From assembly GCF_003012915.1 (NCBI RefSeq), contig NZ_CP027770.1, positions 806,001 to 870,000 on the forward strand: DNA of 64,000 nucleotides, written 5' to 3'. Position numbers and translations under genes: made by a program. The notes beneath the pieces were generated by a model. It saw only the letters and a program-made list of their open reading frames with translations, did no database searches and had not been told where the DNA came from. Numbering within the stretch: the stretch's first letter is position 1; every line of letters starts with the position of its first letter. Of this stretch, positions 36,904 to 45,470 are shown piece after piece. Source of the DNA: Staphylococcus felis. GTDB lineage: Bacteria > Bacillota > Bacilli > Staphylococcales > Staphylococcaceae.

Positions 36904-37364
36904 ACTTATCACCTTTCATATAGTTATTTTGTGGGATGATATTACGCTGAAGGGCTGTGAGTTACACCCTTTTTGTAACACTCTTCTATACTATTATAAT
37001 ACATAATATTGATATATAACAGTGGTTATTAATGTTTATATTAATATTTTGTAAGTGAAATATTAATTGTTTAAGAGCCGTTTCGCAAGTATTTTTACTT
37101 ATAAAAATTTGAACAGAGCAATATGTATTAGTTATATCAAATAAATTTTAGCGTTATTGAAAATATAAGTTAAGGTTTAAAATGAGTATGGCTCATACGT
37201 AAATAGTCATAAATATAAAGAATGCTTTAAGAAAAAGTAAAGAAATAGATAGCGTTTCAGCATCACTTCTTCATCACAAAGAACCACTTTAATATGTAAT
37301 ATGCTCTGACTACATATCAAAGAGGTTCTAAGAGATTGGAACGTCATGTATAAGTTCGAAAGTA
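36904..37364. other. Intergenic region between the sulfur operon and mqo
   Basis: 460 AT-rich bases containing the mqo upstream region. TATAAT-like words occur on the minus strand near 36985-37000, but no regulator site was identified. No gene or strong hairpin is visible. Confidence 0.4.
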
Positions 37365-38405
37365 TTAACTTTTTTGTAGTTCTGTCTCAAGTTTGCCAAG
37401 GTGGCGTAAGGTAGGTGTGAGTGCCGCAAAGAAAAAGCCTTCTTTAAGTTTACGTGTTTGAGGTGAGACTGGAGAATATGCGCGTGATCCCCCGTTGACC
37501 ATAGAGGCTTGGTTGATATCTAAAAGTAAATAGCCGAGCTCTTTTTTGAGGCGGATAATCTCACCAAAATGATTTTGAAGTTGATTGCCGTTTGCTTTGA
37601 TTAAGGCATAGTAACGATCACGTAAAGCTGTATATTGCTTTTGATAATCTTGAATATCGTATTCCAAGTATTGATTGATGCCATTTTGAGCATTTGAAAA
37701 TTGATCGATGAGTGCTAAAGAGGAATGGATTGACCCAAGTGCGATGGGAATTTGTAGTGCTACGAACTTGGGGCGAATCCGACTTGCAAAAGTTTTGGCA
37801 TCTTTCGTAATAATCCACTCATCCAAAACGACCACTTGATCAAATGTAATAGCGTATGTTGCTGAGCCATTGACCCCTAAAAACTGTGCCATTTCTTTTA
37901 AAGAGAGTCCTTGCGTATTCGCACGTATCACAAACATGACGAGTTCTTCGCTGTCACGATGTTTTGAAATGGCACCAAAATAATGATCAGGTCCGATATT
38001 ACTGACGGCAGGGAGTTTACCATTTACAATAAGTCGATTGTCTTCATAATGATGTGAAAGATTGAATTGTTCTAAATCATTGAATGACTTCATCGGATTC
38101 GACAAACCTGTTGCACCGAATGCTTGGCCCGTAAGAATTTGATGTTGCAAGTCTTGATTGAGTTCTGGGCGTTCGGACTGTGTCAAATATGTCGAAAAGG
38201 CAAGCTGGCACCACAGACAAAATCCTGTTGTAAGGCAAGATTGTGAGACTAATTCAATGGATTGTGCATTTTGAAGGATGTCCTCTTTTGAAAAATAGCC
38301 ATCTTCAAAAAGATGTTGTATGAAGTCCTTGGCGTAATATTGCCCATTATCAATGTCGATAAGATGCGGATCGAGTTCGTTTTGAATACGTTCATGAATT
38401 GTCAA
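37365..38405 (-). CDS. Acyl-CoA dehydrogenase-like flavoenzyme (possible desulfonation monooxygenase)
   Basis: A 346-residue protein of the acyl-CoA dehydrogenase/SfnB/DszC-like fold: a helical N-domain, a middle beta-domain (TGQAFGATGLSNPMKS, then NGKLPAVSNIGPDHYFGAIS) and a C-terminal helical bundle. Members of this branch linked to sulfonate transporters are flavin-dependent enzymes that release sulfur from organosulfur compounds. It is the last gene of the ssuB-ssuA-ssuC-like operon, 19 bases after the permease gene, which supports that role. Confidence 0.7.
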   Translation of the reverse strand: MTIHERIQNELDPHLIDIDNGQYYAKDFIQHLFEDGYFSKEDILQNAQSIELVSQSCLTTGFCLWCQLAFSTYLTQSERPELNQDLQHQILTGQAFGATGLSNPMKSFNDLEQFNLSHHYEDNRLIVNGKLPAVSNIGPDHYFGAISKHRDSEELVMFVIRANTQGLSLKEMAQFLGVNGSATYAITFDQVVVLDEWIITKDAKTFASRIRPKFVALQIPIALGSIHSSLALIDQFSNAQNGINQYLEYDIQDYQKQYTALRDRYYALIKANGNQLQNHFGEIIRLKKELGYLLLDINQASMVNGGSRAYSPVSPQTRKLKEGFFFAALTPTLRHLGKLETELQKS

Positions 38406-38424
38406 TGTCAGTCACTCCTCTGAT

Positions 38425-39186
38425 TTACTCCCCGAAATGTTTTAATACTAATGATTCGAGTAAGCTAATAAGTCTATCAATTAAAAATCCAAAAATACCA
38501 ATAAAGAAGATAGCTGCTAATACGTCTTCAAGGTTTAGCATATTTCTTGAATCAACAATTAAGAAGCCAAGTCCGGATTGTGCACCAATCATTTCACCAG
38601 AAACTAAAAAAATCCAACTTGTTCCAACTGCCACATGAATACCTGACATAATGTGTTTAAATGCGCCAGGAAAGATAATATCTTTGTATAATGAATAAGG
38701 TGTCAAGTTTAAGTTGTTTGCGATTTTCAAGTAATGTTGATCGATAGAGCGTACCCCTTTGATGGTATTGAAAATGATTGGAAAAAAAGCAGCGATAAAA
38801 ATAATCACAATCGCAGGTAAACTGCCAATCCCAAACCACAACACGATGAACGGTGACCAGGCAATAGGTGAAATAGGACGTAACAATTGAAATAAAGGTT
38901 CAATCGCCCGATATAGGACATTATTACGTCCTATCAGAATACCTAAAGGCACCGCAACTATGATGGCTAAAATAAAGCCAATCGAAAAGCGCCACAAACT
39001 TATACCTAAATGTATAAATATTTCCCCGGTTATGATAAAGGCCCAAATTTGTTGGCCGACAAGGATAGGTCCTGGTAATAAGATAGGCCTATAATCACCA
39101 ATCCATATCACTAATTGCCAAATGAGTAAAAATATAACAAAAGCAAAGAAGGGTAATAATCCTTTTCTAAAAGTTGAAGTTGTCAT
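38425..39186 (-). CDS. ABC transporter permease, SsuC/TauC-like
   Basis: A 253-residue permease with six membrane helices and the binding-protein-dependent EAA-type loop (NNLNLTPYSLYKDIIFPGAFKHIMSGIHVAVG), closest in pattern to nitrate/sulfonate/taurine permeases. It is the third gene of a minus-strand operon, 3 bases after the binding-protein gene. The substrate is inferred from context and could also be a pyrimidine or another small anion. Confidence 0.85.
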   Translation of the reverse strand: MTTSTFRKGLLPFFAFVIFLLIWQLVIWIGDYRPILLPGPILVGQQIWAFIITGEIFIHLGISLWRFSIGFILAIIVAVPLGILIGRNNVLYRAIEPLFQLLRPISPIAWSPFIVLWFGIGSLPAIVIIFIAAFFPIIFNTIKGVRSIDQHYLKIANNLNLTPYSLYKDIIFPGAFKHIMSGIHVAVGTSWIFLVSGEMIGAQSGLGFLIVDSRNMLNLEDVLAAIFFIGIFGFLIDRLISLLESLVLKHFGE

Positions 39187-39189
39187 TGA

Positions 39190-40125
39190 TTAGCCCTCCT
39201 TGTATAAACTTGTATCTACAAACGATTTATATGATGGCGCATCAAATAGGTCATGTTGCTCAACAAGTGATGCAATTTTTTGATAGCCAGATTGTTTGAG
39301 TGTGAGATCACCATAAGCAGTCCATTTGGCAGACTGTTCGAGTACATCGCGATCTTGTTTGTATTTTTGAGCCATTAAATCAACACTTTTATCTGTATCT
39401 GTCATGAGAAATCCTGCTTCTTTATAGTCACTCACAAATTGTTGTGCGATATCAGGGGCATCATCAATCACGTCCTCTTGTAATACGAGAACACAACAAT
39501 AAGCATCGTCTATAATGCCTCCACCGTGTTGGAGTAAGTCTCCAGCACCTAACTTTTGACCGAGCGCCCCAAAAGGTTCAGCGACAGAATAGCCAGAAAT
39601 TCGATGCTCATTCAGTGAAGCAGGCATCTCTGCTGGTGCCATTTCGTGATAGTGAAAATGTCCTTCATCAATATGCAGTTGCTCACGCATCGTCTCTAGT
39701 AATAGATAATGCGTCGAATAACGGTGCGGAATCGCAAATGAATAGTCTTCGGAGTTGTGGAAGTCCGACATGCGATGTCCTTTTTGTCCCAAAACAACAT
39801 TACCTTCGTGATGACCTAGTGCAACTGCTTTAATAGGTGAGCCTTTAGATTTGGCCTTCATTGCAAGCTCAATTAACGTGGAGGCGCCGTCGATACGTCC
39901 ACTGTTTAACGCATCCATTAAATCGGGCCAGTTGTTAAACTGGACGAGCTCGATTTTGTAAGGGCTCTGTTTATTATGCTGATTAACTTGTTCGGTCATC
40001 ATCAGATTGGCAGCATGTGTAATCGGCAGATACCCAATTCTCAATACCTTTGAATGATTTTCACGTGGCGCACAACTTGTCAAAACGAATAGGAGCGTTA
40101 TAAGTATGATAGTCCATTTTTTCAT
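39190..40125 (-). CDS. ABC transporter substrate-binding lipoprotein, SsuA/NMT1-like
   Basis: A 311-residue lipoprotein with lipobox LTSC (Cys near residue 18), so it is lipid-anchored on the outer face of the membrane. The mature domain shows the NMT1/SsuA opening (LRIGYLPITHAANLMM) and an ALNSGRIDGAST segment typical of this fold. It delivers substrate to the adjoining permease. Aliphatic sulfonate or taurine is the likely ligand class given the flavoenzyme partner and the DUF4242/CstR/TauE surroundings. Confidence 0.83.
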   Translation of the reverse strand: MKKWTIILITLLFVLTSCAPRENHSKVLRIGYLPITHAANLMMTEQVNQHNKQSPYKIELVQFNNWPDLMDALNSGRIDGASTLIELAMKAKSKGSPIKAVALGHHEGNVVLGQKGHRMSDFHNSEDYSFAIPHRYSTHYLLLETMREQLHIDEGHFHYHEMAPAEMPASLNEHRISGYSVAEPFGALGQKLGAGDLLQHGGGIIDDAYCCVLVLQEDVIDDAPDIAQQFVSDYKEAGFLMTDTDKSVDLMAQKYKQDRDVLEQSAKWTAYGDLTLKQSGYQKIASLVEQHDLFDAPSYKSFVDTSLYKEG

Positions 40126-40136
40126 GTAAGTGCCTC

Positions 40137-40877
40137 CTAAATTTCGTACTCTGGATCTGCCATATGATGATTCAAAGCAAAATCTTCCATAATTTGATTA
40201 CGAATCTTTAAAACTTGACTTGAATTGCGATTTCTTGGATGTGTGAATGGTATAGTATATTGGTTTAAAATTTTGCAACCCTCATCGAGCAAAATCACTT
40301 CATCAGACAGATAGATGGCTTCATCAATATCATGTGTAACAAGGATTAGTGTCACATGAGTATGTTCACGTAAAGCAATGAGTTGGTCTTGTAATTTATA
40401 TCGTGTAAACGTATCAAGAGCTCCGAGTGGTTCATCAAGTAAAACGACATCTGGCTTGTGTATGAATGCTCTGCAAATGGCGACACGTTGTTTCATACCG
40501 CCGGACAGAGAGTCAGGAAAATAGGTTCCTTTGCCTTCTAATCCAACTTGTGAAAGTGTTTGATTGATTTCTTCGTTTGGGACATGATGTTGTATACCAA
40601 GGCGGATGTTATCATTAATGGTTTTCCAAGGAAGGAGGTTGTGATGTTGAAATAGCATTAAGCAATCTGAAGAAGGAGAACGCTTAATCTGTTGATCAAT
40701 CGTAACTTGTCCAGATGAAGGTGTTAAAAAGCCACCGATAATATTAAGTAATGTCGACTTACCACAGTCACTCTTACCGATAAATGTGACAACCTTACTC
40801 TTATCAATTGTAAGATTGAAGTTTTGAATGACGTGATGTGAGCCAAAGTAATGATTAAGACCTTCCATAGTAATCAC
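40137..40877 (-). CDS. ABC transporter ATP-binding protein, SsuB/TauB-like
   Basis: 246 residues; GTG 40877 lies eight bases after AGGAGG. Walker A is GKSDCGKST (Asp where Gly is usual, but the P-loop Gly-Lys-Ser is intact). The signature LSGGMKQR, Walker B VVLLDEPLGALD and H-loop THDIDEA are present. It is the first gene of the operon ATPase - binding protein - permease - flavoenzyme, with 3-19 base gaps. A bulged hairpin lies in its 5' leader at 40930-40983. Confidence 0.88.
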   Translation of the reverse strand: MITMEGLNHYFGSHHVIQNFNLTIDKSKVVTFIGKSDCGKSTLLNIIGGFLTPSSGQVTIDQQIKRSPSSDCLMLFQHHNLLPWKTINDNIRLGIQHHVPNEEINQTLSQVGLEGKGTYFPDSLSGGMKQRVAICRAFIHKPDVVLLDEPLGALDTFTRYKLQDQLIALREHTHVTLILVTHDIDEAIYLSDEVILLDEGCKILNQYTIPFTHPRNRNSSQVLKIRNQIMEDFALNHHMADPEYEI

Positions 40878-40929
40878 TATAAAAACCTCCTATCCTTATT
40901 AAAATGGTAAGAATTAAAATTAAAATAGA

Positions 40930-40983
40930 AACGGGAAACTAAGGCCAGACCATGTTTCCATGTCCGCCTCAAAATATCCCGTT
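40930..40983 (-). promoter_or_regulatory. Structured hairpin in the leader of the sulfonate-type operon
   Basis: AACGGGA (40930-40936) pairs with TCCCGTT (40977-40983). Inside it AGGC (40942-40945) pairs with GCCT (40966-40969), and CATG (40951-40954) pairs with CATG (40959-40962) around a TTTC loop, leaving asymmetric bulges. On the minus strand it is followed by TTTCTATTTTAATTTT. It could be a terminator for the DUF4242 gene or an attenuator of the transporter operon. It does not fit the riboswitch consensus sequences I know. Confidence 0.55.
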
Positions 40984-41069
40984 AATAAAAAGTTGGTTGA
41001 TCATGCGGCTGATATATTCTTAAAAACTATTGTTGTAATGTCCGAGCCCTTTGTTTAGCGACAAATGCA

Positions 41070-41582
41070 TTAAATTTTTTCAATATCATCGATGGGTGTG
41101 TCCACAGCTTCTCTAGCACGACGGACAGCGTCTTCATTAGGTGCATTGTATAGACATACACATTTAGTCATATCTTCACACACGTACGTTCTTTGGAATT
41201 GAACTTCTGGTACTTCTTCATAATGGACAGAGTTTTTCTTTTTACGCGCTAAATATTGATCCATAGTGATGCCTTCAGGGATATTCCATGTAACAAGATA
41301 ATCGATGTTGACATCCCCTTGTTTGACCTCATCTAAAGATTTTCCAACTAAACGTACTTCCTTCACAAGACTGACTTTAATGCCGTTATCTTCTAATAAA
41401 GCCTTTGCGTTCTCTTCACTATCAGCTTCTACAATAAAATAGCCATGTGTAAAATCTTCTGTGACTTGAACTTCAATTAACTCGTGTTGCTCTGTTTGAG
41501 CTAATGTTTCTACTTTATCTTCAAATTCTGTTTGATTTTGGGCAAAGGATAAGTCGGTTGTTTCTAATAAAAATAATGACAT
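41070..41582 (-). CDS. DUF4242 (SCO4226-like) protein
   Basis: A 170-residue soluble protein with two similar-sized halves. The C-terminal half (YLVTWNIPEGITMDQYLARKK ... QRTYVCEDMTKCVCLYNAPNEDAVRRAREA) matches the DUF4242/nickel-binding SCO4226-like ferredoxin-like fold. Three cysteines cluster in that half. The N-terminal half has a similar FIVEADSEENAKALLE strand-helix pattern and may be a diverged duplicate. It lies upstream of and codirectional with the sulfonate-type operon. Metal binding is a family property, not shown here. Confidence 0.65.
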   Translation of the reverse strand: MSLFLLETTDLSFAQNQTEFEDKVETLAQTEQHELIEVQVTEDFTHGYFIVEADSEENAKALLEDNGIKVSLVKEVRLVGKSLDEVKQGDVNIDYLVTWNIPEGITMDQYLARKKKNSVHYEEVPEVQFQRTYVCEDMTKCVCLYNAPNEDAVRRAREAVDTPIDDIEKI

Positions 41583-41859
41583 AAATGAAATCCCTCCGAT
41601 AAATAATCATTTACAAGCATAATATAATAATTCTTATCAGAATACAAGGATTAATTTCGCTTTATATCTAAATTTTCTGATAAAATAAGGTGGAATTTTA
41701 ATACTATTTCTTTAATCAGTAGTGAGTGGGGGTTATCATGATAAAAGGGCGAGGTCAAACGATGCGAACAAATTGAAAAATATAAATTGCTCTGAAACCC
41801 TCGCTCTTTATATTCATATGAGGACAATGAAATGCTGGCGATAATCATCTTGTCAATGA

Positions 41860-42615
41860 CTAAATAAGTTGAATGATAGCAATAACAATAATGACACAAA
41901 TGATTATTTTTTGGATGAGGCTCGGAATCATTTTGCCAACTTTAAAGCCAATCGGAGCAAAAATAATACTACCTATAATTAAAAATATCGCTGCACTGAT
42001 AGGTACATAACCTTGCAATAACTTGACGATAAAAGCACCAATGGACGATAAAAAGGCAATTACAATACTGTTAGTAACCACCGTATTCATCGATAGTTTG
42101 AAGAACACAAGAAGCACTGGGATAATAATAAAAGCGCCTCCCGCACCTACAATTCCTGAAAAAATACCAATCAGAACACCCACACTAAATAATAAAATCT
42201 TATTGTAATTGGGATGTCCCACGAGTGGTGTCGCTTTATAGAATAATAAGATTAAAGCGAGGAGTGCTAATATAATGTACACTGTATTGACAAAAGATTC
42301 GTTAAAAAAGTTAGCCAGTATAGCGCCCATAGTACTACCAAGTAGCATACCTATGCCCATATTTAAAACGAGTTGTAGTGAGAAATCAGACTCTTTTCGT
42401 GCGCGAATAGAGCCGCTCAATGTACTGAAGAAAACTTGACTTGCTGTAAGGCCAGATGCGATATGGGCACTATAAATAGGTGCGCCAAATAATGGAGGAA
42501 TCAGTAAAATGGCTGGATAGATAATAATCGATCCCCCAATCCCTACCATTCCTGATATAAAGCCACCGAAAATACCAATAAGCAGCATGACAACAGGTAT
42601 AGTAAGATCGGTCAT
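41860..42615 (-). CDS. tauE: TauE/SafE-family sulfite exporter
   Basis: A 251-residue membrane protein with about eight helices in two repeats. The glycine-rich GGFISGMVGIGGSIIIYPAI and GIFSGIVGAGGAFIIIPVL segments are the duplicated TauE hallmark. It exports sulfite or organosulfonates. Its start overlaps the end of cstR by four bases (ATGA), so it is in the CstR-controlled operon, as in S. aureus. Confidence 0.9.
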   Translation of the reverse strand: MTDLTIPVVMLLIGIFGGFISGMVGIGGSIIIYPAILLIPPLFGAPIYSAHIASGLTASQVFFSTLSGSIRARKESDFSLQLVLNMGIGMLLGSTMGAILANFFNESFVNTVYIILALLALILLFYKATPLVGHPNYNKILLFSVGVLIGIFSGIVGAGGAFIIIPVLLVFFKLSMNTVVTNSIVIAFLSSIGAFIVKLLQGYVPISAAIFLIIGSIIFAPIGFKVGKMIPSLIQKIIICVIIVIAIIQLI

Positions 42616-42872
42616 TTACTTTTCACCAATAATTCAACGGCTTCATCAATTAATGCTTGGGTATCCTCATTGTTTTCTTCGGCAGTCTTGACACACTCGA
42701 CCAAGTTTTCGCTCACAATAACACCGATTAAACGTTGTAAGGCATTTTTGGATGCACTGACTTGAGTAACCACATCTTTACAATGAGCATCGTCTTCCAT
42801 CATTTTAAGAATACCATTCAATTGACCTTGAACACGCTTAATTCGATTTTTCATTTTAGCATCGTAATGCAT
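42612..42872 (-). CDS. cstR: Persulfide-sensing repressor CstR
   Basis: An 86-residue CsoR-family all-helical repressor, from ATG 42872 eight bases after AGGAG. Cys31 and Cys60 occupy exactly the positions of the dithiol pair in S. aureus CstR, and the third copper ligand region of CsoR is absent. This supports persulfide rather than copper sensing. The N-terminal MHYDAKMKNRIKRVQGQLNG and SENLVECVK blocks are family hallmarks. A promoter and operator lie just upstream. Only tauE follows; cstA, cstB and sqr are not in the window. Confidence 0.92.
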   Translation of the reverse strand: MHYDAKMKNRIKRVQGQLNGILKMMEDDAHCKDVVTQVSASKNALQRLIGVIVSENLVECVKTAEENNEDTQALIDEAVELLVKSK

Positions 42873-42906
42873 TTTGGGGACTCCTTTCTTACAATGTATC
42901 AACTGT

Positions 42907-42954
42907 ATTTTAAGTCAATTTCTACATCTTGTCAAATACATATAGGGGTATATG
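42907..42954 (-). promoter_or_regulatory. cstR promoter and CstR operator
   Basis: On the minus strand TTGACA (42935-42930) and TAAAAT (42912-42907) are 17 bases apart. Abutting the -35 is CATATACCCCTATATGTA (42954-42937), an AT-rich near-palindrome with a CCCC tract, the form of known CstR/CsoR operators. Repression with release by persulfides is expected. Confidence 0.75.
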
Positions 42955-43031
42955 AAGTGCCTCTATAATAGAACTTAAAGTATGTCAAAAAGCATGTTAC
43001 GATAGTATCAAAAAAGAAAGGATTGGCATAA

Positions 43032-43517
43032 ATGGAAACAATTTATTTAGCAGGTGGATGTGTATGGGGCACACAAGCTTACATCAAAACATTGCCAGGA
43101 GTTTTGGAGACAGAGGCAGGTCGTGCCAATGGTCAAACGAATACACTAGAGGGCCCTTACGATGGTTATGTTGAATGCATCAAAACACACTTTGACCCTG
43201 AAGAAGTCAGCGTTAAGCAATTGGTAGCTTATCTTTTCGAAGCAATTGATCCGTATAGTGTTAACCAACAAGGGGAAGATATAGGGCCTAAATATCGGAC
43301 AGGTGTTTATAGTCAATCTAGAAAACATCTTGAAGAAGCGGCAGACTATATTGCGTCTCGAGCAGATGCTGCTCAAATTGTAGCTGAAGTACTTCCGCTC
43401 ACACAATATATCCCGAGTGCGCCTGAGCATCAAGATTATTTGGATCGTCATCCAGATGATTATTGTCATATCTCAAAAGCACTAATAAAGAAGTATCAAT
43501 TGGAAAAGGAAAAATGA
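43032..43517 (+). CDS. msrA: Peptide methionine-S-sulfoxide reductase
   Basis: A 161-residue MsrA that repairs oxidised methionine. The active-site motif reads GGCVWG (Cys10), where GGCFW is usual, so a conserved aromatic residue of the methionine pocket is replaced by valine. The downstream blocks YDGYVECIKTHFDPEEVS, DPYSVNQQGEDIGPKYRTGVY and PEHQDYLDRHPDDYCH are typical of MsrA. It diverges from cstR. No fused MsrB is present. A hairpin repeat follows the stop. Confidence 0.9.
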   Translation: METIYLAGGCVWGTQAYIKTLPGVLETEAGRANGQTNTLEGPYDGYVECIKTHFDPEEVSVKQLVAYLFEAIDPYSVNQQGEDIGPKYRTGVYSQSRKHLEEAADYIASRADAAQIVAEVLPLTQYIPSAPEHQDYLDRHPDDYCHISKALIKKYQLEKEK

Positions 43518-43540
43518 TTGGAAGATACTCAAAGCGCAAG

Positions 43541-43680
43541 CTCAACAACCTTGTGATAGACGGTGTTTCGCATGCAGAGTTTTCGGCATAACTTCGCAAT
43601 TCTTCAAAATTTGAGGAACAATTTTTTGAATTGCTCGAGTTATGCTCAAACTCTAACCGCATGCTCAACAACCTTTTTTA
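43541..43680. repeat. Structured hairpin repeat, copy after msrA
   Basis: This is a near-identical copy of the element at 15774-15912. GCATGC (43570-43575) pairs with GCATGC (43659-43664), and the intervening arms AGAGTTT, GCATAACT and GCAATTC are matched in the right arm. It ends CAACAACCTTTTTT, a possible terminator tail. Confidence 0.8.
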
Positions 43681-43687
43681 ATATCTA

Positions 43688-43702
43688 GTTAAGGATTGTT
43701 AA
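43688..43702 (+). promoter_or_regulatory. Candidate SaeR binding site upstream of saeP
   Basis: GTTAAGGATTGTTAA is a direct repeat of GTTAA with a 5-base spacer, 76 bases before saeP. The S. aureus SaeR consensus is GTTAA-N6-GTTAA. Position upstream of the autoregulated sae promoter is as expected, but the spacer is one base shorter. Confidence 0.6.
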
Positions 43703-43777
43703 GAGGGGGTTTATGTTATTTCGATTTGAAAGAAAGTAAGATGAATTTGTAAATCAAATCGAAAGAAGGAATCTCTT

Positions 43778-44224
43778 ATGAATATTAAAACAACATTACT
43801 TGCAACAACAGTAGCAACATCGCTTTTATTAGGTGCATGCGGTAACGATAATGCGGAAGAAAAGAAAGATGAACATGCTAAGTCTGAAATGCATGATCAA
43901 AAAATGGACAAAAAAACAAGCAGTGACTCAATGAAGATGGGCATGTTCAAAGGTGAAAACAAAATGGAAGTTAAAGGGCATGCAGAGATTAAAGATAACA
44001 AAATCATGCTAACAGATTTTTCATCTTCAAAAGGACCGGACTTGCATGTTTACTTAACTAACGATAATGATATCGAAAAAGGTGCGAAAATTGCACCTGT
44101 GAAATTTGACGAAAAAACACAAAGCTTTGATTTAAAAGATGTGAATCCAAATGATTACAACACAGTAACGATATACTGTGACAAAGCACATGTTATTTTT
44201 GGTTCAGCATCACTTGCAAAATAA
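43778..44224 (+). CDS. saeP: SaeP auxiliary lipoprotein (DM13-like domain)
   Basis: A 148-residue lipoprotein with lipobox LLGAC and a His/Met/Lys-rich linker (residues 30-55). The C-terminal DM13-like beta domain has the conserved Cys in TIYCDKAHVIFG. In S. aureus SaeP and SaeQ together activate the phosphatase function of SaeS and return the system to its resting state. It is the first gene of saePQRS. A hairpin between saeP and saeQ would produce the abundant saeP-only transcript known from S. aureus. Confidence 0.9.
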   Translation: MNIKTTLLATTVATSLLLGACGNDNAEEKKDEHAKSEMHDQKMDKKTSSDSMKMGMFKGENKMEVKGHAEIKDNKIMLTDFSSSKGPDLHVYLTNDNDIEKGAKIAPVKFDEKTQSFDLKDVNPNDYNTVTIYCDKAHVIFGSASLAK

Positions 44225-44251
44225 TACGGGATTAATGCTATTGGTTTAAGC

Positions 44252-44316
44252 AATGAGATGAAGGTAATGTGCAAATCCGTAAATGATTTGAGTACACTAT
44301 CTCATCTCATTCTTTT
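44252..44316 (+). terminator. Hairpin between saeP and saeQ
   Basis: AATGAGATGA (44252-44261) pairs perfectly with TCATCTCATT (44302-44311), followed by CTTTTT. The 40-base loop is long. It probably acts as a partial terminator separating saeP from saeQRS. Confidence 0.65.
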
Positions 44317-44350
44317 TGATAAAAATATAATATGAAAGGTGTGCAGGATT

Positions 44351-44806
44351 ATGGTATACAAAGTACTCATTTTATTATTGCGTCTTGGATCAGGGCTATA
44401 CATTCTAAGGCAAGGTTTCGAAAAGCTTACAGGTGGTTTTGCGATAGATGGCCTCGTCTCCGTTATTCGTGATAATCAAGATTCACCGGAGTGGTACAAA
44501 ACATTCTTTGAAGTTGTAGTGGCGCAACACCTTGAATTATTCAAGTGGGCTGTTCAAATCGGGGAGATTGCGATAGGTCTTGGACTGATTCTTGGGGTCA
44601 TGTCATATACTGCGAGTTTTTTTGGTGTCTTTATTATGGTAAATTATATCTTAGCTGATATGATTTTTACTTATCCGCTTCAACTTGTGTGTTTCGTTAT
44701 TTTATTAATGAATCGACATACATTAGAGTTACTAAGTTTGAATCATTTCATCAAACGTAAAAATATAAGGAATGATGAATATGGCACACGTACTCATAGT
44801 GGATGA
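44351..44806 (+). CDS. saeQ: SaeQ auxiliary membrane protein (DoxX-like)
   Basis: About 151 residues from ATG 44351, with four membrane helices and a DoxX-like opening ([21 protein letters not shown]). It partners SaeP in modulating SaeS. Its 3' end overlaps the saeR start by about 26 bases. In S. aureus a constitutive promoter for saeRS lies inside saeQ; that was not located here. Confidence 0.87.
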   Translation: MVYKVLILLLRLGSGLYILRQGFEKLTGGFAIDGLVSVIRDNQDSPEWYKTFFEVVVAQHLELFKWAVQIGEIAIGLGLILGVMSYTASFFGVFIMVNYILADMIFTYPLQLVCFVILLMNRHTLELLSLNHFIKRKNIRNDEYGTRTHSG

Positions 44807-45470
44807 TGAACAAGACATCCGAGAGATTTGTAAGACGTATTTTGAATACGAAGGCTACGATGTAACGGTAGCTGCGAACGGTCAGCAAGCACTAGACAAA
44901 CTTGACGCAACGATTGATGTCATGATTATCGACATCATGATGCCTGAAGTCAATGGTTATGAAGTTGTCAAAGCAATGAAAAATAAAGGCATGGATATCC
45001 CTTATATTTATCTGACAGCTAAAACAAGTGAACAAGATACAATATACGGGCTGATGCTTGGGGCAGATGACTATGTTAAGAAACCATTTAGCCCTAGAGA
45101 ACTTGTGATTCGAGTTAAAAATATTCTGAACCGCGTCAATATTTCTAAACCTAGAGACAAAGAGACGTTACACTGTGGTCGTTTACAGTTAAATCATTTA
45201 ACTAAAACAGCCACACTTGATGATGAAATAATTCCATTTCGAATTAAAGAATTTGAATTATTATGGTATTTTGCCAATCATGAATCAGTAGCACTATCAA
45301 AGACAGATTTACTTGAGCAAGTATGGGGATACGAATATTATGAAGACATGAATACCCTCAATGTCCACATCCACCGTATTCGCGAAAAGCTAGAAAAATA
45401 TGGCTATGACGATTACAGCATTACAACTGTATGGGGACTAGGCTATAAATTTCAAAGGACGACGATATGA
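44781..45470 (+). CDS. saeR: Response regulator SaeR
   Basis: A 229-residue OmpR/PhoB-type regulator. ATG 44781 is chosen because it puts the phospho-acceptor Asp (MIIDIMMPE) at residue 51, as in S. aureus SaeR; in-frame ATGs lie up to nine bases upstream. Receiver residues DDE, the Thr in YLTAKTS and the Lys in YVKKPFSP are present, followed by a winged helix ([23 protein letters not shown]). It activates exoprotein and immune-evasion genes. The stop overlaps the saeS start. Confidence 0.95.
   Translation: MAHVLIVDDEQDIREICKTYFEYEGYDVTVAANGQQALDKLDATIDVMIIDIMMPEVNGYEVVKAMKNKGMDIPYIYLTAKTSEQDTIYGLMLGADDYVKKPFSPRELVIRVKNILNRVNISKPRDKETLHCGRLQLNHLTKTATLDDEIIPFRIKEFELLWYFANHESVALSKTDLLEQVWGYEYYEDMNTLNVHIHRIREKLEKYGYDDYSITTVWGLGYKFQRTTI

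Noticed and set aside
40930..40983. Assignment of the leader hairpin to a guanidine-I, SAM or TPP riboswitch
   Set aside because: None of the conserved core sequences of those classes is present; only the hairpin itself can be supported.
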